The translations under genes and the position numbers were made by a program. The notes below the pieces were generated by a model that was not told the origin of the DNA, made no database searches, and saw nothing but the letters and a program-made list of their open reading frames with translations. From Betaproteobacteria bacterium UBA1934 (GTDB lineage: Bacteria > Pseudomonadota > Gammaproteobacteria > Burkholderiales > Rhodocyclaceae), in NCBI GenBank assembly GCA_002337055.1, contig DDFG01000006.1:1-64000 (forward strand): a stretch of DNA of 64,000 nucleotides, read 5' to 3'. This document shows positions 51,555-59,349 of this stretch, one piece after another. How positions within the stretch are numbered: position 1 is the stretch's first letter; each line of letters starts with the position of its first letter.

Positions 51555-52418
51555 TTAGCGCAACAGCGAGAGAACGTTTTGCGGGAGGGAGTTGGCTTGC
51601 GCCAGCATTGCGGTGCCGGCCTGTTGCAGAATCTGGCCGCGGGTCAGGTTGGCAGTTTCGGCGGCGAAATCGGCATCCATGATGCGGCTCTTGGCGGCGG
51701 ATTGGTTTTCGACCAGCACTTGCAGGCTGGAGATGATTGCGTCGAAGCGGTTTTGCATGGCGCCCCACTTGGCGCGTGCGGTGGTGACTTGGCCGATGCC
51801 TGAATCAAGGGCCGCGAGCGCGCACTGGGCAGTTGATTGCGAAGAGATGTCGATGCCGGTGGCGGTGGTCGAGTCACCGTAGGTGCTGATCGTGCCAGCG
51901 GCGAAGGAAGTGCCGGATACCGTGATGATGTTGGCACCGGAGGCGTTGGCGCCGATCTGGAAGTCGAACTGCGAACCAGCCTTGGCAACCGTTGCTGCGG
52001 TGTCGAGCAGTGAAATCCCGTTGAAAATGGCGCCGGAGACGACACGGTTTATTTCCGACTGCATCTGGGTAAATTCAACTTGCAGATTGGCGCGGTCGGT
52101 GGAGCCGATGGTGCCGTTCGCCGCCTGGATGGCCAATTCGCGCATGCGCTGGAGGCTGTCGCCGATCTTGCCGATGGAGTCTTCCATGGTCTGAGCCAGG
52201 GATATGCCGTCGTTGGCATTGCGGATAGCGACCTGCGAGCCCCGAATGATCGAGTCCATGCGAGTGGCGACAGCGAGGCCTGCAGCGTCGTCCTTGGCAG
52301 CATTGACACGTAGCCCGGAGGACAGCCGTTGTAGTGAGCGCGTCAGCGAACCTTGCGAGGTCGTCAGGTTGCGCTGTGCATTCAGCGAGGGCAGGTTGGT
52401 GTTGATGATTTGAGCCAT
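51555..52418 (-). CDS. fliC: Flagellin 3
   Basis: Filament subunit of 287 residues from the ATG at 52418; an in-frame TTG two codons upstream is rejected because CGGAG lies at the right distance from the ATG. D0/D1 intact. Differences from the others are scattered, for example AALDSGIGQV after the conserved STAQCAL and NSLPQNVLSLLR at the end. Predicted sigma54 promoter at 52452-52467. No terminator follows before the flagellin 2 promoter. Confidence 0.96.
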   Translation of the reverse strand: MAQIINTNLPSLNAQRNLTTSQGSLTRSLQRLSSGLRVNAAKDDAAGLAVATRMDSIIRGSQVAIRNANDGISLAQTMEDSIGKIGDSLQRMRELAIQAANGTIGSTDRANLQVEFTQMQSEINRVVSGAIFNGISLLDTAATVAKAGSQFDFQIGANASGANIITVSGTSFAAGTISTYGDSTTATGIDISSQSTAQCALAALDSGIGQVTTARAKWGAMQNRFDAIISSLQVLVENQSAAKSRIMDADFAAETANLTRGQILQQAGTAMLAQANSLPQNVLSLLR

Positions 52419-52451
52419 TGCCAATCTCCGAGTGGATTCGGAGAGCGATCA

Positions 52452-52467
52452 AGCAATAGCTGTGCCT
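52452..52467 (-). promoter_or_regulatory. Sigma54 promoter for flagellin 3
   Basis: Minus-strand AGGCAC-AGCTA-TTGCT; all key bases and the ten-base GG-GC spacing are present, with A for T only at the first position. Predicted start near 52441, leader about 23 bases. Confidence 0.85.
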
Positions 52468-52482
52468 GAAAATTTCAGTAAT

Positions 52483-52508
52483 AAAAAAGGCGGCCCGTTC
52501 GGGCCGCC
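52483..52508 (-). terminator. Rho-independent terminator after flagellin 4
   Basis: Minus-strand stem GGCGGCCC/GGGCCGCC with a four-base loop followed by six T residues. Ends the flagellin 4 transcript about 20 bases past its stop and immediately upstream of the flagellin 3 sigma54 site. Confidence 0.93.
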
Positions 52509-52526
52509 TGAGAGGGGATGCAAGAA

Positions 52527-53390
52527 TCAGCGCAGCAGGGACAGCACGTTGTTGGGCAGGGCGTTGGCTTGGGCCAGCATGGCGGTACCGGCTTGCTGGA
52601 GGATCTGGCCGCGGGTGAGGTTGGCGGTTTCGGAAGCGAAGTCAGCGTCCATGATGCGACTCTTGGCGGCAGACTGGTTTTCGACATAGACCTGCAAGCT
52701 GGAGACGATGGCGTCAAACCGGTTTTGGATCGCACCCCACTTGGCGCGGGCGGTGGTGACCTGGCCGATGCCGGAGTCGATGAAACCGAGTGCGCACTGG
52801 GCCGTCGATTGCGACGAAATGTCGATACCTGTGGCGGTGGTCGAGTCGCCATAGGCACTGATGGTGCCAGCGGCGAACGAGGCGCCGGAGACGGTCAGGA
52901 CGTTGGCGCCGGAGGCGTTGGCACCGATCTGGAAGTCGAACTGCGAACCAGCCTTGGCAACCGTTGCCGCGGTGTCCAGCAGGGAAATGCCGTTGAACGA
53001 GGCGCCGGACACGACGCGGTTGATTTCCGACTGCATCTGGGCGAACTCAACCTGAAGATTGGCGCGGTCGGTGGAGCCGATGGTGCCGTTGGCGGCCTGG
53101 ACAGCCAGTTCGCGCATGCGTTGGAGGCTGTCGCCGATCTTGCCGATGGAATCTTCCATCGTCTGGGCCAGGGAGATGCCGTCGTTGGCGTTACGGATGG
53201 CGACTTGCGAGCCGCGGATCACGGAATCCATACGGGTGGCGACGGCGAGGCCGGCGGCGTCGTCCTTGGCAGAATTTACGCGCAGGCCGGAAGACAGGCG
53301 TTGCAGCGACTGGGTCAGCGCGGTTTGCGAAGTCGTGAGGTTACGCTGCGCGTTCAGGGACGGCAGGTTGGTGTTGATGATTTGTGCCAT
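52527..53390 (-). CDS. fliC: Flagellin 4
   Basis: Filament subunit of 287 residues. D0/D1 ends are conserved. The central part resembles flagellins 2 and 3 (TISAYGDSTTATGIDISSQ), while its last 181 bp are identical to flagellin 1. The first 63 bp of the gene plus 15 bases of leader differ from flagellin 1 by a single base. It therefore looks like a mosaic. Carries the same cysteine in STAQCALG. Its promoter is a weaker sigma28-like sequence at 53468-53494; an intrinsic terminator follows. Confidence 0.96.
   Translation of the reverse strand: MAQIINTNLPSLNAQRNLTTSQTALTQSLQRLSSGLRVNSAKDDAAGLAVATRMDSVIRGSQVAIRNANDGISLAQTMEDSIGKIGDSLQRMRELAVQAANGTIGSTDRANLQVEFAQMQSEINRVVSGASFNGISLLDTAATVAKAGSQFDFQIGANASGANVLTVSGASFAAGTISAYGDSTTATGIDISSQSTAQCALGFIDSGIGQVTTARAKWGAIQNRFDAIVSSLQVYVENQSAAKSRIMDADFASETANLTRGQILQQAGTAMLAQANALPNNVLSLLR
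52529..52709 (-). repeat. 181-bp tract identical to part of flagellin 1
   Basis: Partner of the tract at 49616-49796; offset 2913 bp, same orientation, no mismatch. Intervening flagellins 2 and 3 do not share it exactly. Direct repeats of this size could also support deletion of the 2.9 kb between them. Confidence 0.9.
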
Positions 53391-53467
53391 GAGTCATCTC
53401 CTTTGGATAATCGGCGCCATGGGCGGCGTACCGGCGGGAGCGTCGGTCATTCGCCCCGATGAAACCG

Positions 53468-53494
53468 ATTACGGATGACGCGCGAAATACTTTA
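53468..53494 (-). promoter_or_regulatory. Weak sigma28-like promoter for flagellin 4
   Basis: Minus-strand TAAA (53494-53491), 15 bases, TCCGTAAT (53475-53468). The -35 is perfect but only half of the -10 matches, including the CCG core. Its distance to the ATG (about 77 bases) is nearly the same as for flagellin 1, which supports it. The TAAA overlaps the TAA stop of the Maf gene. Confidence 0.5.
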
Positions 53495-55639
53495 GGACAA
53501 TTTTGTCGGGGGTTCGTAAGGAATGCCGGCGTCAAGCGCAGCCAGTCGCCGCCGCGCTTCGTCGGGGATTTGCAGAATGACTTCGCGCCCCCCAAGCAGG
53601 AATGCGAGAATCACGTCGAAGCCACGACGGGCATATAGCGCGGCGGTTTCGTCGTCGGGCACCAGCGTCATGCACTCGAAGAAAAACTGGCAGAGGTGGT
53701 ACAGCGACCCACGCAACATCGGGAAGACGGCTGTTGTGGCGTGTTTCTTGGCGAAAAGGTAGTCCGAAAGATCACGTAGTGCATCAACGATGTCGAGCTT
53801 GCTTTTGATCGGGCGGGCGAAGATGTCGCGCACGTCGGCGTGTACGGCTTCCAGTTGTCCTGCCAGAAAACCGAGATTGCGTTCGACCTCGTGTGGATAG
53901 TCCAGCGAGAAGCATGCGGCAATTCTTGCCAGCGATTTTTGCCGGTCTTCCGGTGTGGCGGAAATTCTGACCTCGTCGGCGACCAGCGGCTCCGCATTCT
54001 TGATGGCGGCCCCCCAGTTCAGGTTGTAAACCTTCTTGTCGTCGCCATGGATGCGAATCGACTGGGCAATCAGATCACGGCATTGCAGGAAGATAAAGGT
54101 GCTCTCCACCTCGTCGCCGAAGTTGCCGGGAACGGTGATGGTCTGCTTCATCGAATTGTGAGTTTCCTCGACCACACGTTTGACGTTATCGGTCGAGTGA
54201 TCATCCTCATAATAGAAACTCATTTTCGAGTGATGCAGCCCCTCCTTCGGGTAGCCGACGTCCACGCCGAAGAGGTAAACCTCGCTGAACCCCATGCGGA
54301 GCGCGAAATCAGTGCCGGCGTTGGTGACAGTCGGGCCCGTGGAGAAGCGCGGAAACTGGTTTTCGATATCGATGATCTGGGTACCGCCGTCGATATCCTT
54401 CAAAATCATCATCGGCTTGTTCGAGAAATTGAAACAGCCCGGCGGAATCAGCGAGAGGAAAAGCAGGGGCACATCCTGGAGGAAGTTGCGCACGCGCTCG
54501 TCGGAGAGAAACTCGTAGGTGAAGTCGGTGCGTTCGATCTCGATGTGAAAGTCGGGTTTGATGCCTTTCTTCATGAAGGCACTAATTGCCGACCCGCAGC
54601 AGATGACCACGGCACGGTCGCGGTATTCCTCGATCATTGGCCAGAGTTTGTCCAGCGAAGGGCCGGAACCGACTACGAAGGCGATAGCATTCTCGACCGG
54701 CTTCTTTTCTTCTCGAACGCAGAGCGGGAAACCGCGCAGGGCATTTTGCGCGGAATGCAGCAGCGACAATACTTCGTCGTCGAAAAACCCCCAGCCGGCA
54801 TACAGCTTGAACATGTCCTGCGAAAGATTGTTCCAGAGTTCCTTGACGTCATCCGACTTGTAGTCGTTGAAATGCAGGGCGACGCCGCGCGCGAAGTACG
54901 GTGGCCAATGACCGCGGATGGTGACGAGCAGGTCATGCGCCAGTTCCTTGATGTCGCCAGTCGAGGATGTGAGGATGGTGAAATGTTTGCCGCCCCGGTA
55001 CATGAACTGGTGGTAGAGCGCGGCGTAGTCGAGAAAATAGAGCGACAGATCGAGTTGCCGGATGTCGGGTTCGACAATCACAAAATGCCGCAATTCGTAA
55101 TTTTCGACGATCAGTTCCAGGTCATGGCCGTAACCGACGCCGAAACTGACCGCGATGATCAGCTTGCGCTCCCCAAAGTGGGGACCACTCGCCCATTTTG
55201 CCGGTTCCGGACACAACTCCTTGAAGGCGCGGATCACATCGAAACGGAATCGCGGCTCGACCGGAAAGAAGAAGTGCGGATTGGTCATATGCGGCGCCGC
55301 CAGCGTCTCGTCGGCCAAGTAGCGGGTGAATGTAATGACGCGCGGTCGCGTTTGCGGGTTGTCGAAAAAGTCGAACTGCATCTTGCCCAGTTCGCGGAAG
55401 TAGGACGAATAACCCTGGTGCGATTTGTGGTTGACCCACACCTTGCCATCCGGTTCGATCTGGAACGGCATCGTCGGATCGCATTTCATCAGTTCCGAAT
55501 AAACGTACGGGAACTCCTTTTGCAGAAAGAACAGGTTGGCCTGATAGGTAGTCAGCATTTTCAGCCGCGTGGCTTCCTGGATCGGCGTCATCTCCGGGTC
55601 TTCGGGCAATTCGGCGTGTGCTTCGGTATGGTCGTTCAT
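53492..55639 (-). CDS. Maf/DUF115 motility accessory factor, probable flagellin glycosyltransferase
   Basis: Large cytoplasmic protein of 715 residues from the ATG at 55639; an in-frame TTG five codons upstream is possible. The central DUF115 (MptE-like) domain is seen in AFVVGSGPSLDKLWPMIEEY and VVICCGSAISAFMKKGIKPD. Maf proteins transfer pseudaminic or legionaminic acid to Ser/Thr of flagellin before export. Its place between the flagellin array and the sugar genes fits exactly. Only one Maf gene is seen, so it may serve all four flagellins. Confidence 0.92.
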   Translation of the reverse strand: MNDHTEAHAELPEDPEMTPIQEATRLKMLTTYQANLFFLQKEFPYVYSELMKCDPTMPFQIEPDGKVWVNHKSHQGYSSYFRELGKMQFDFFDNPQTRPRVITFTRYLADETLAAPHMTNPHFFFPVEPRFRFDVIRAFKELCPEPAKWASGPHFGERKLIIAVSFGVGYGHDLELIVENYELRHFVIVEPDIRQLDLSLYFLDYAALYHQFMYRGGKHFTILTSSTGDIKELAHDLLVTIRGHWPPYFARGVALHFNDYKSDDVKELWNNLSQDMFKLYAGWGFFDDEVLSLLHSAQNALRGFPLCVREEKKPVENAIAFVVGSGPSLDKLWPMIEEYRDRAVVICCGSAISAFMKKGIKPDFHIEIERTDFTYEFLSDERVRNFLQDVPLLFLSLIPPGCFNFSNKPMMILKDIDGGTQIIDIENQFPRFSTGPTVTNAGTDFALRMGFSEVYLFGVDVGYPKEGLHHSKMSFYYEDDHSTDNVKRVVEETHNSMKQTITVPGNFGDEVESTFIFLQCRDLIAQSIRIHGDDKKVYNLNWGAAIKNAEPLVADEVRISATPEDRQKSLARIAACFSLDYPHEVERNLGFLAGQLEAVHADVRDIFARPIKSKLDIVDALRDLSDYLFAKKHATTAVFPMLRGSLYHLCQFFFECMTLVPDDETAALYARRGFDVILAFLLGGREVILQIPDEARRRLAALDAGIPYEPPTKLS

Positions 55640-55654
55640 CGCAATCTCGGGCAA

Positions 55655-56749
55655 TCAGGGATGGTGAGCCGGGCACAAGGCCGCGGGAGTGACGGTCAAG
55701 TATGGCACCAAGACCAGTTCGGTCGCAAAGCCTTCCTTGAAGAAGGCGATCTGCAATTCCTTGTCGTTCGGCGCCGGTTGGTCGCCCGGATAGGGGCGGT
55801 CGCCGAGAATGAATCGGCGGGCACCGCGACGGCGGGCCAAATCGATGGCGGTGTACAGGCTAAGGTGTGCCAGCGGCTTGTCGAACAGGCTGCGATCGTA
55901 GGCGCCGACCGCGTAGAGCACTTCGTCGTGGCTGGCATTGAACAGGCTAGCGCCGACCAGTTTGCCGTCGCCGTCGCGCAGGTAGATGGCGAACGCTTCG
56001 CCAGCGACGATACCCTCGAACTGTGCGGCCCAGCTTTCCGCCGAGCGTGTGCGCCGCCCGGCAACCTCGATGTGCAGCGCCTCGAAGGCGGTAAATGCAG
56101 CGGCATCACCGATGTCGTCGATGGTGATTTGCCAGTGACGCTGCGCGGCGTTGATCAGGGCCTTGAAGCTCTTGCGCAAGACGCGATGGTAATCCTCGGC
56201 GGGTGGCCTGAGGTCGATCTCGGTGCGATGGCATACTTCAGAGTGAGCGCCGGCTTCCAGCGCGATGCGCTGCCACTCGGGCAAGTTACCTCGCACGGGA
56301 GGGGCGGAGAGGCGAAGATCGGGCAGGCCGCCGTGTACGCCCAGCTGTCCGAGCAGAGCCAGCCATTGACGTGCGGCGGCCTTGGCGGTTTTGGCCGGCA
56401 GTTCGGCCAGCAGCGGCGGCGCAACGCCGGCCTGGCCATTCAGGTGGCTGGAGAGGCGCGCCTGTGCCGCCTCTGAGCGTACCCAGGCGAGCGGCCAGAC
56501 GCCGACATCGCGGCCCTGCCAGCGGATCAGGCAGTCCAGTTCGGCGTAGGCGGCGCTGGCGCCGCGAAAATAGGCGTGCTGGTAGTCGACATGGCTTAAC
56601 GCATAACCGGCCGGCTGCGCAGGCAGGCTGGCCAGACAGGTGCGCCACCGCTCGGCCAAGCCGCGGGCGCGGACGAATTGTAGCGGTCCGGCCGCTGAAC
56701 TGCCTGCCAGCAATTGCTCGAATTCGGCGTCGGCAAAGCAGTGGTTCAC
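55655..56749 (-). CDS. FemAB/GNAT-like acyltransferase in the sugar cluster
   Basis: 364 residues from a GTG at 56749 that overlaps the pseI stop (GTGA). The frame is open further upstream but would run inside pseI. The C-terminal half (about 175-330) has the pattern of the FemAB/CelD-like GNAT group: YHRVLRKSFKALINAAQRHW, FAIYLRDGDGKLVGASLFNA, DEVLYAVGAYDRSLFDKPLA. It would add an acyl or aminoacyl group, plausibly to the nonulosonic acid or its precursor. Substrate is not determinable. It is directly followed by the Maf gene. Confidence 0.75.
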   Translation of the reverse strand: MNHCFADAEFEQLLAGSSAAGPLQFVRARGLAERWRTCLASLPAQPAGYALSHVDYQHAYFRGASAAYAELDCLIRWQGRDVGVWPLAWVRSEAAQARLSSHLNGQAGVAPPLLAELPAKTAKAAARQWLALLGQLGVHGGLPDLRLSAPPVRGNLPEWQRIALEAGAHSEVCHRTEIDLRPPAEDYHRVLRKSFKALINAAQRHWQITIDDIGDAAAFTAFEALHIEVAGRRTRSAESWAAQFEGIVAGEAFAIYLRDGDGKLVGASLFNASHDEVLYAVGAYDRSLFDKPLAHLSLYTAIDLARRRGARRFILGDRPYPGDQPAPNDKELQIAFFKEGFATELVLVPYLTVTPAALCPAHHP

Positions 56750-57795
56750 AGGGTGTCCCAATTTAGTGGAGTCCCGCGTTTCAGCGGTCGGCTGGCGATC
56801 TTGCCGAGAATCTGCTCCAGATACTTGGGCGGCAGCCCGAAACCCGGCCGGATGGCGCGCACGTTGTCGGCGGTGAACGGCTCGCCGGCGTCGATGTCGC
56901 GGACGACGTAGAGGGATCGCCGGAACGCCAGCGATTTCTTCTCCGCCTCGGAACCGCCATAGCGAACCTGTCCCAGTGCCTGCCAAGCGCGCTCGCTTTC
57001 GACGGCCAGTGTCCGCATCTCTGCCGGTTCCAGCGAGAATGCAGAATCTACGCCACCGTCGGTGCGTGCCAGCGTGAAATGTTTCTCGATCACCGTTGCG
57101 CCGAGCGCGACAGCGGCCACGGCAGCGCCGATGCCCATGGTGTGGTCGGAGAGGCCGACCTGGCAGCCGCTCCATTCCCTCAGATTGGGAATAGTCGCCA
57201 GATGGGTATTGATCGGCGAGGCAGGATAGGTGCTGGTGCATTTCAGCAGCACCAGATCGCGGCAACCCGCGGCGTGGGCGGCGCGAACGGTGTCGTCGAT
57301 TTCTGCGACACTGGCCATGCCGGTCGACACGATCATCGGCTTGCCGGTTGCGGCGACCTTCCGGATCAGCGGCAGATCGGTCATCTCGAACGAGGCGATC
57401 TTGTAGCAGGCGACCTCCAGTGTTTCGAGAAAGTCGACTGCAGTCTCGTCAAACGGCGTCGAAAAAGGAATCAGGCCGCGGGAGCGGGCACGTTCGAAAA
57501 TCGGGGCGTGCCATGCCCACGGTGTGTGCGCCTCGTTGTAGAGTTCGTAAAGACTGCGGCCGGCCCACAGGCTGCTGGGGTCGTTGATGACGAAATCGCC
57601 TTCGGCGAGATCGAGGGTCATCGTGTCGGCGGTGTACGTCTGGATCTTCAAGGCGTGCGCGCCAGCGTCGGCGGCCGCGTCGACGATGGCCAGGGCACGC
57701 TCGAGCGATTGGTTGTGATTGCCGGACATTTCTGCGATGACGAAGGGCGGATGGGTCGGGCCGACGGAACGATGAGCGATGGCGAAGCTGGTCAT
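56746..57795 (-). CDS. pseI: PseI, pseudaminic acid synthase
   Basis: Condenses phosphoenolpyruvate with the 2,4-diacetamido hexose to make the nonulosonic acid. NeuB-type barrel with AEMSGNHNQSLERALAIVDA, ALKIQTYTADTMTLD and the FSTPFDETAVDFLE block, then a C-terminal SAF (antifreeze-like) domain from about 285 (SLYVVRDIDAGEPFTADNVR). The reading EMSGNHN and VGLSDHTMG favours PseI over NeuB, though the split between Pse and Leg synthases is hard to make by eye. 349 residues. Confidence 0.9.
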   Translation of the reverse strand: MTSFAIAHRSVGPTHPPFVIAEMSGNHNQSLERALAIVDAAADAGAHALKIQTYTADTMTLDLAEGDFVINDPSSLWAGRSLYELYNEAHTPWAWHAPIFERARSRGLIPFSTPFDETAVDFLETLEVACYKIASFEMTDLPLIRKVAATGKPMIVSTGMASVAEIDDTVRAAHAAGCRDLVLLKCTSTYPASPINTHLATIPNLREWSGCQVGLSDHTMGIGAAVAAVALGATVIEKHFTLARTDGGVDSAFSLEPAEMRTLAVESERAWQALGQVRYGGSEAEKKSLAFRRSLYVVRDIDAGEPFTADNVRAIRPGFGLPPKYLEQILGKIASRPLKRGTPLNWDTL

Positions 57796-57803
57796 GGCAA
57801 GCC

Positions 57804-59339
57804 TCAGTCGGAAGCGGCAGCCGGGGCTGCCTTGGTCAGAATGTGATGCGCGGGCGTATAACCGGCGCCGATGAAACTGTGCCAGGAGGCGGCATTGCCG
57901 GCGCGAACCTCGGCGAGCAGCGGGCTGGCGTCCGGGCAGACGGTGCGCAGGTGTGCTTCGGCGGCGCGCAGCAGCGGTACGGCCAGTCCTTCGCCGAAGC
58001 GCGCCGGATCAAGAAAGAGCGACACCCTGACATCGGTTTCGCGCATATCGAAGCGTACGCAGCCACATGGTTCACCCGCAGTTTCGCCGATCAGGAGCAG
58101 ACGGGCGCGATCCGGCAATACCCGTTGAAGCCAGACCAGATGCGCCTCCCAGACCAGCGGGCTCGAATCGAAAGCTTGCTGGCGGACGCGTGGGTCGTTG
58201 CGCCAGGCGAACAGGCGCTCGGCGTCGTGCAAGGTCGCGGGTCGCACGCTGACGCGAGTCAGCATGATCCGTGCGACGCGCTGTGCGCCGCCTCCGTCGC
58301 ACAGCGAGGCGGCGCGTTCGCCAATGCGTGCTCGCCAGTCGGCATGGTGCCAGAGCAGGTGGATGGCCGCCGCGAGGTCGGCGTCGGTGACCCGGTCGTG
58401 ACGACCGAGGTGAAAATGGCCCTGGTTTGCCGCGACCGCTTCGGCCAACTCGCGCTGGTTGTCGGCGACGGTCAGGGTGATGGCGGGCAGGCCCACTGCA
58501 CACCGTTCCCACGTGCTGACGCCGGGCGAGCCAATCGCCAGATCGGCATGGGCAAGTAAACCTGCGATATCGGCGGGGCAATGATGCAGTTGCACCCCCG
58601 GCAGCGCCGCGCAACGGTGTTGCAGGTGGACGAGGTCGGCGTATAGCGGTCCGACGACGACATCGATGGCGCCCATGAACGACATGTCGGCGAGCACCTT
58701 CAGCGTGCGGGCGGTCAGGTCTTCTTTGTCGGCACCGCCAAACATGATCAGCAGACGGTTGGCCGGATTCTCAGCGCGTCGGCCGATTGCGGTATCGCGG
58801 GCGGCCGCGAATTCCGGGCGAAGCAAGGCGTGACGCGGGCCGAACAGCGATTGGCAGGTGGTGGGTAATAGGCTTGCATAGCGGCGTCCCGGCTCTACAT
58901 GCAGATTCTGGTCGAGCAGGAGATCGGCGTTGTGGGGGCGATCGGCCAAGTCGTCGATGACCATGACTCGCCGGCCGGCGGTGCGCATGGCCTGCTGCCA
59001 GCCGGCGGCCAGCGCATAGTGATCGACGACCAGCCAGTCGAGGGCCTGCCAATTCGCCAAATGCGCCTGGCACAGCCGGGCATCCTCCCGCCAGCCATGC
59101 GGTAACCAAGCAGCATGTGCCACCGCGTCGGGTTGCACCGGAAGGGTGCCTTCGGGCAATTTGATCAGCGTGTGGCCGGAGGCGGTGATGCGTTCGGCCA
59201 GGGCGCCGATGCCGGCGGCGCGACAGAGGAAGACACACCGGGCGCCGTGAGCGACAAGCGTTTCCGCCAGCGCCAGGCAGCGCATGACGTGCCCGGTCCC
59301 GATCTGCGAGTTGGCGTCGGCACGAAAGGCGACCTGCAT
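57804..59339 (-). CDS. PseG-PseH fusion: UDP-sugar hydrolase plus N-acetyltransferase
   Basis: 511 residues joining two pathway steps. Residues 1-360 are PseG-like: IGTGHVMRCLALAE with His17 (the catalytic base in Campylobacter PseG), VVDHYALAAGWQQ, and the UDP-binding block GSPGVSTWERCAVGLPAITL. Residues about 363-505 are a GNAT domain like PseH (VRPATLHDAERLFAWRND, LLAEVRAGNAASWHSFIGAG), which N-acetylates the 4-amino sugar. No stop or frameshift lies at the junction. In most pathways these are separate proteins; fusion suggests channelling between acetylation and UDP removal. Confidence 0.9.
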   Translation of the reverse strand: MQVAFRADANSQIGTGHVMRCLALAETLVAHGARCVFLCRAAGIGALAERITASGHTLIKLPEGTLPVQPDAVAHAAWLPHGWREDARLCQAHLANWQALDWLVVDHYALAAGWQQAMRTAGRRVMVIDDLADRPHNADLLLDQNLHVEPGRRYASLLPTTCQSLFGPRHALLRPEFAAARDTAIGRRAENPANRLLIMFGGADKEDLTARTLKVLADMSFMGAIDVVVGPLYADLVHLQHRCAALPGVQLHHCPADIAGLLAHADLAIGSPGVSTWERCAVGLPAITLTVADNQRELAEAVAANQGHFHLGRHDRVTDADLAAAIHLLWHHADWRARIGERAASLCDGGGAQRVARIMLTRVSVRPATLHDAERLFAWRNDPRVRQQAFDSSPLVWEAHLVWLQRVLPDRARLLLIGETAGEPCGCVRFDMRETDVRVSLFLDPARFGEGLAVPLLRAAEAHLRTVCPDASPLLAEVRAGNAASWHSFIGAGYTPAHHILTKAAPAAASD

Positions 59340-59349
59340 GATCCGGGGC

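Noticed and set aside
53408..53415. GCCGATTA on the minus strand just upstream of flagellin 4, a good sigma28 -10 by sequence
   Set aside because: No -35 at 15 bases (CCGG there), and a start from it would cut into the ribosome site of flagellin 4. The TAAA-bearing site at 53468-53494 gives a more sensible leader.
53840..56476. An 878-codon open frame on the plus strand, opposite the Maf and FemAB-like genes
   Set aside because: It is antisense to two well-supported genes, is rich in residues that arise from reversed GC-biased codons, and matches no known protein pattern. Similar long shadows lie opposite fliF (37833-39326), pseI and flhA.
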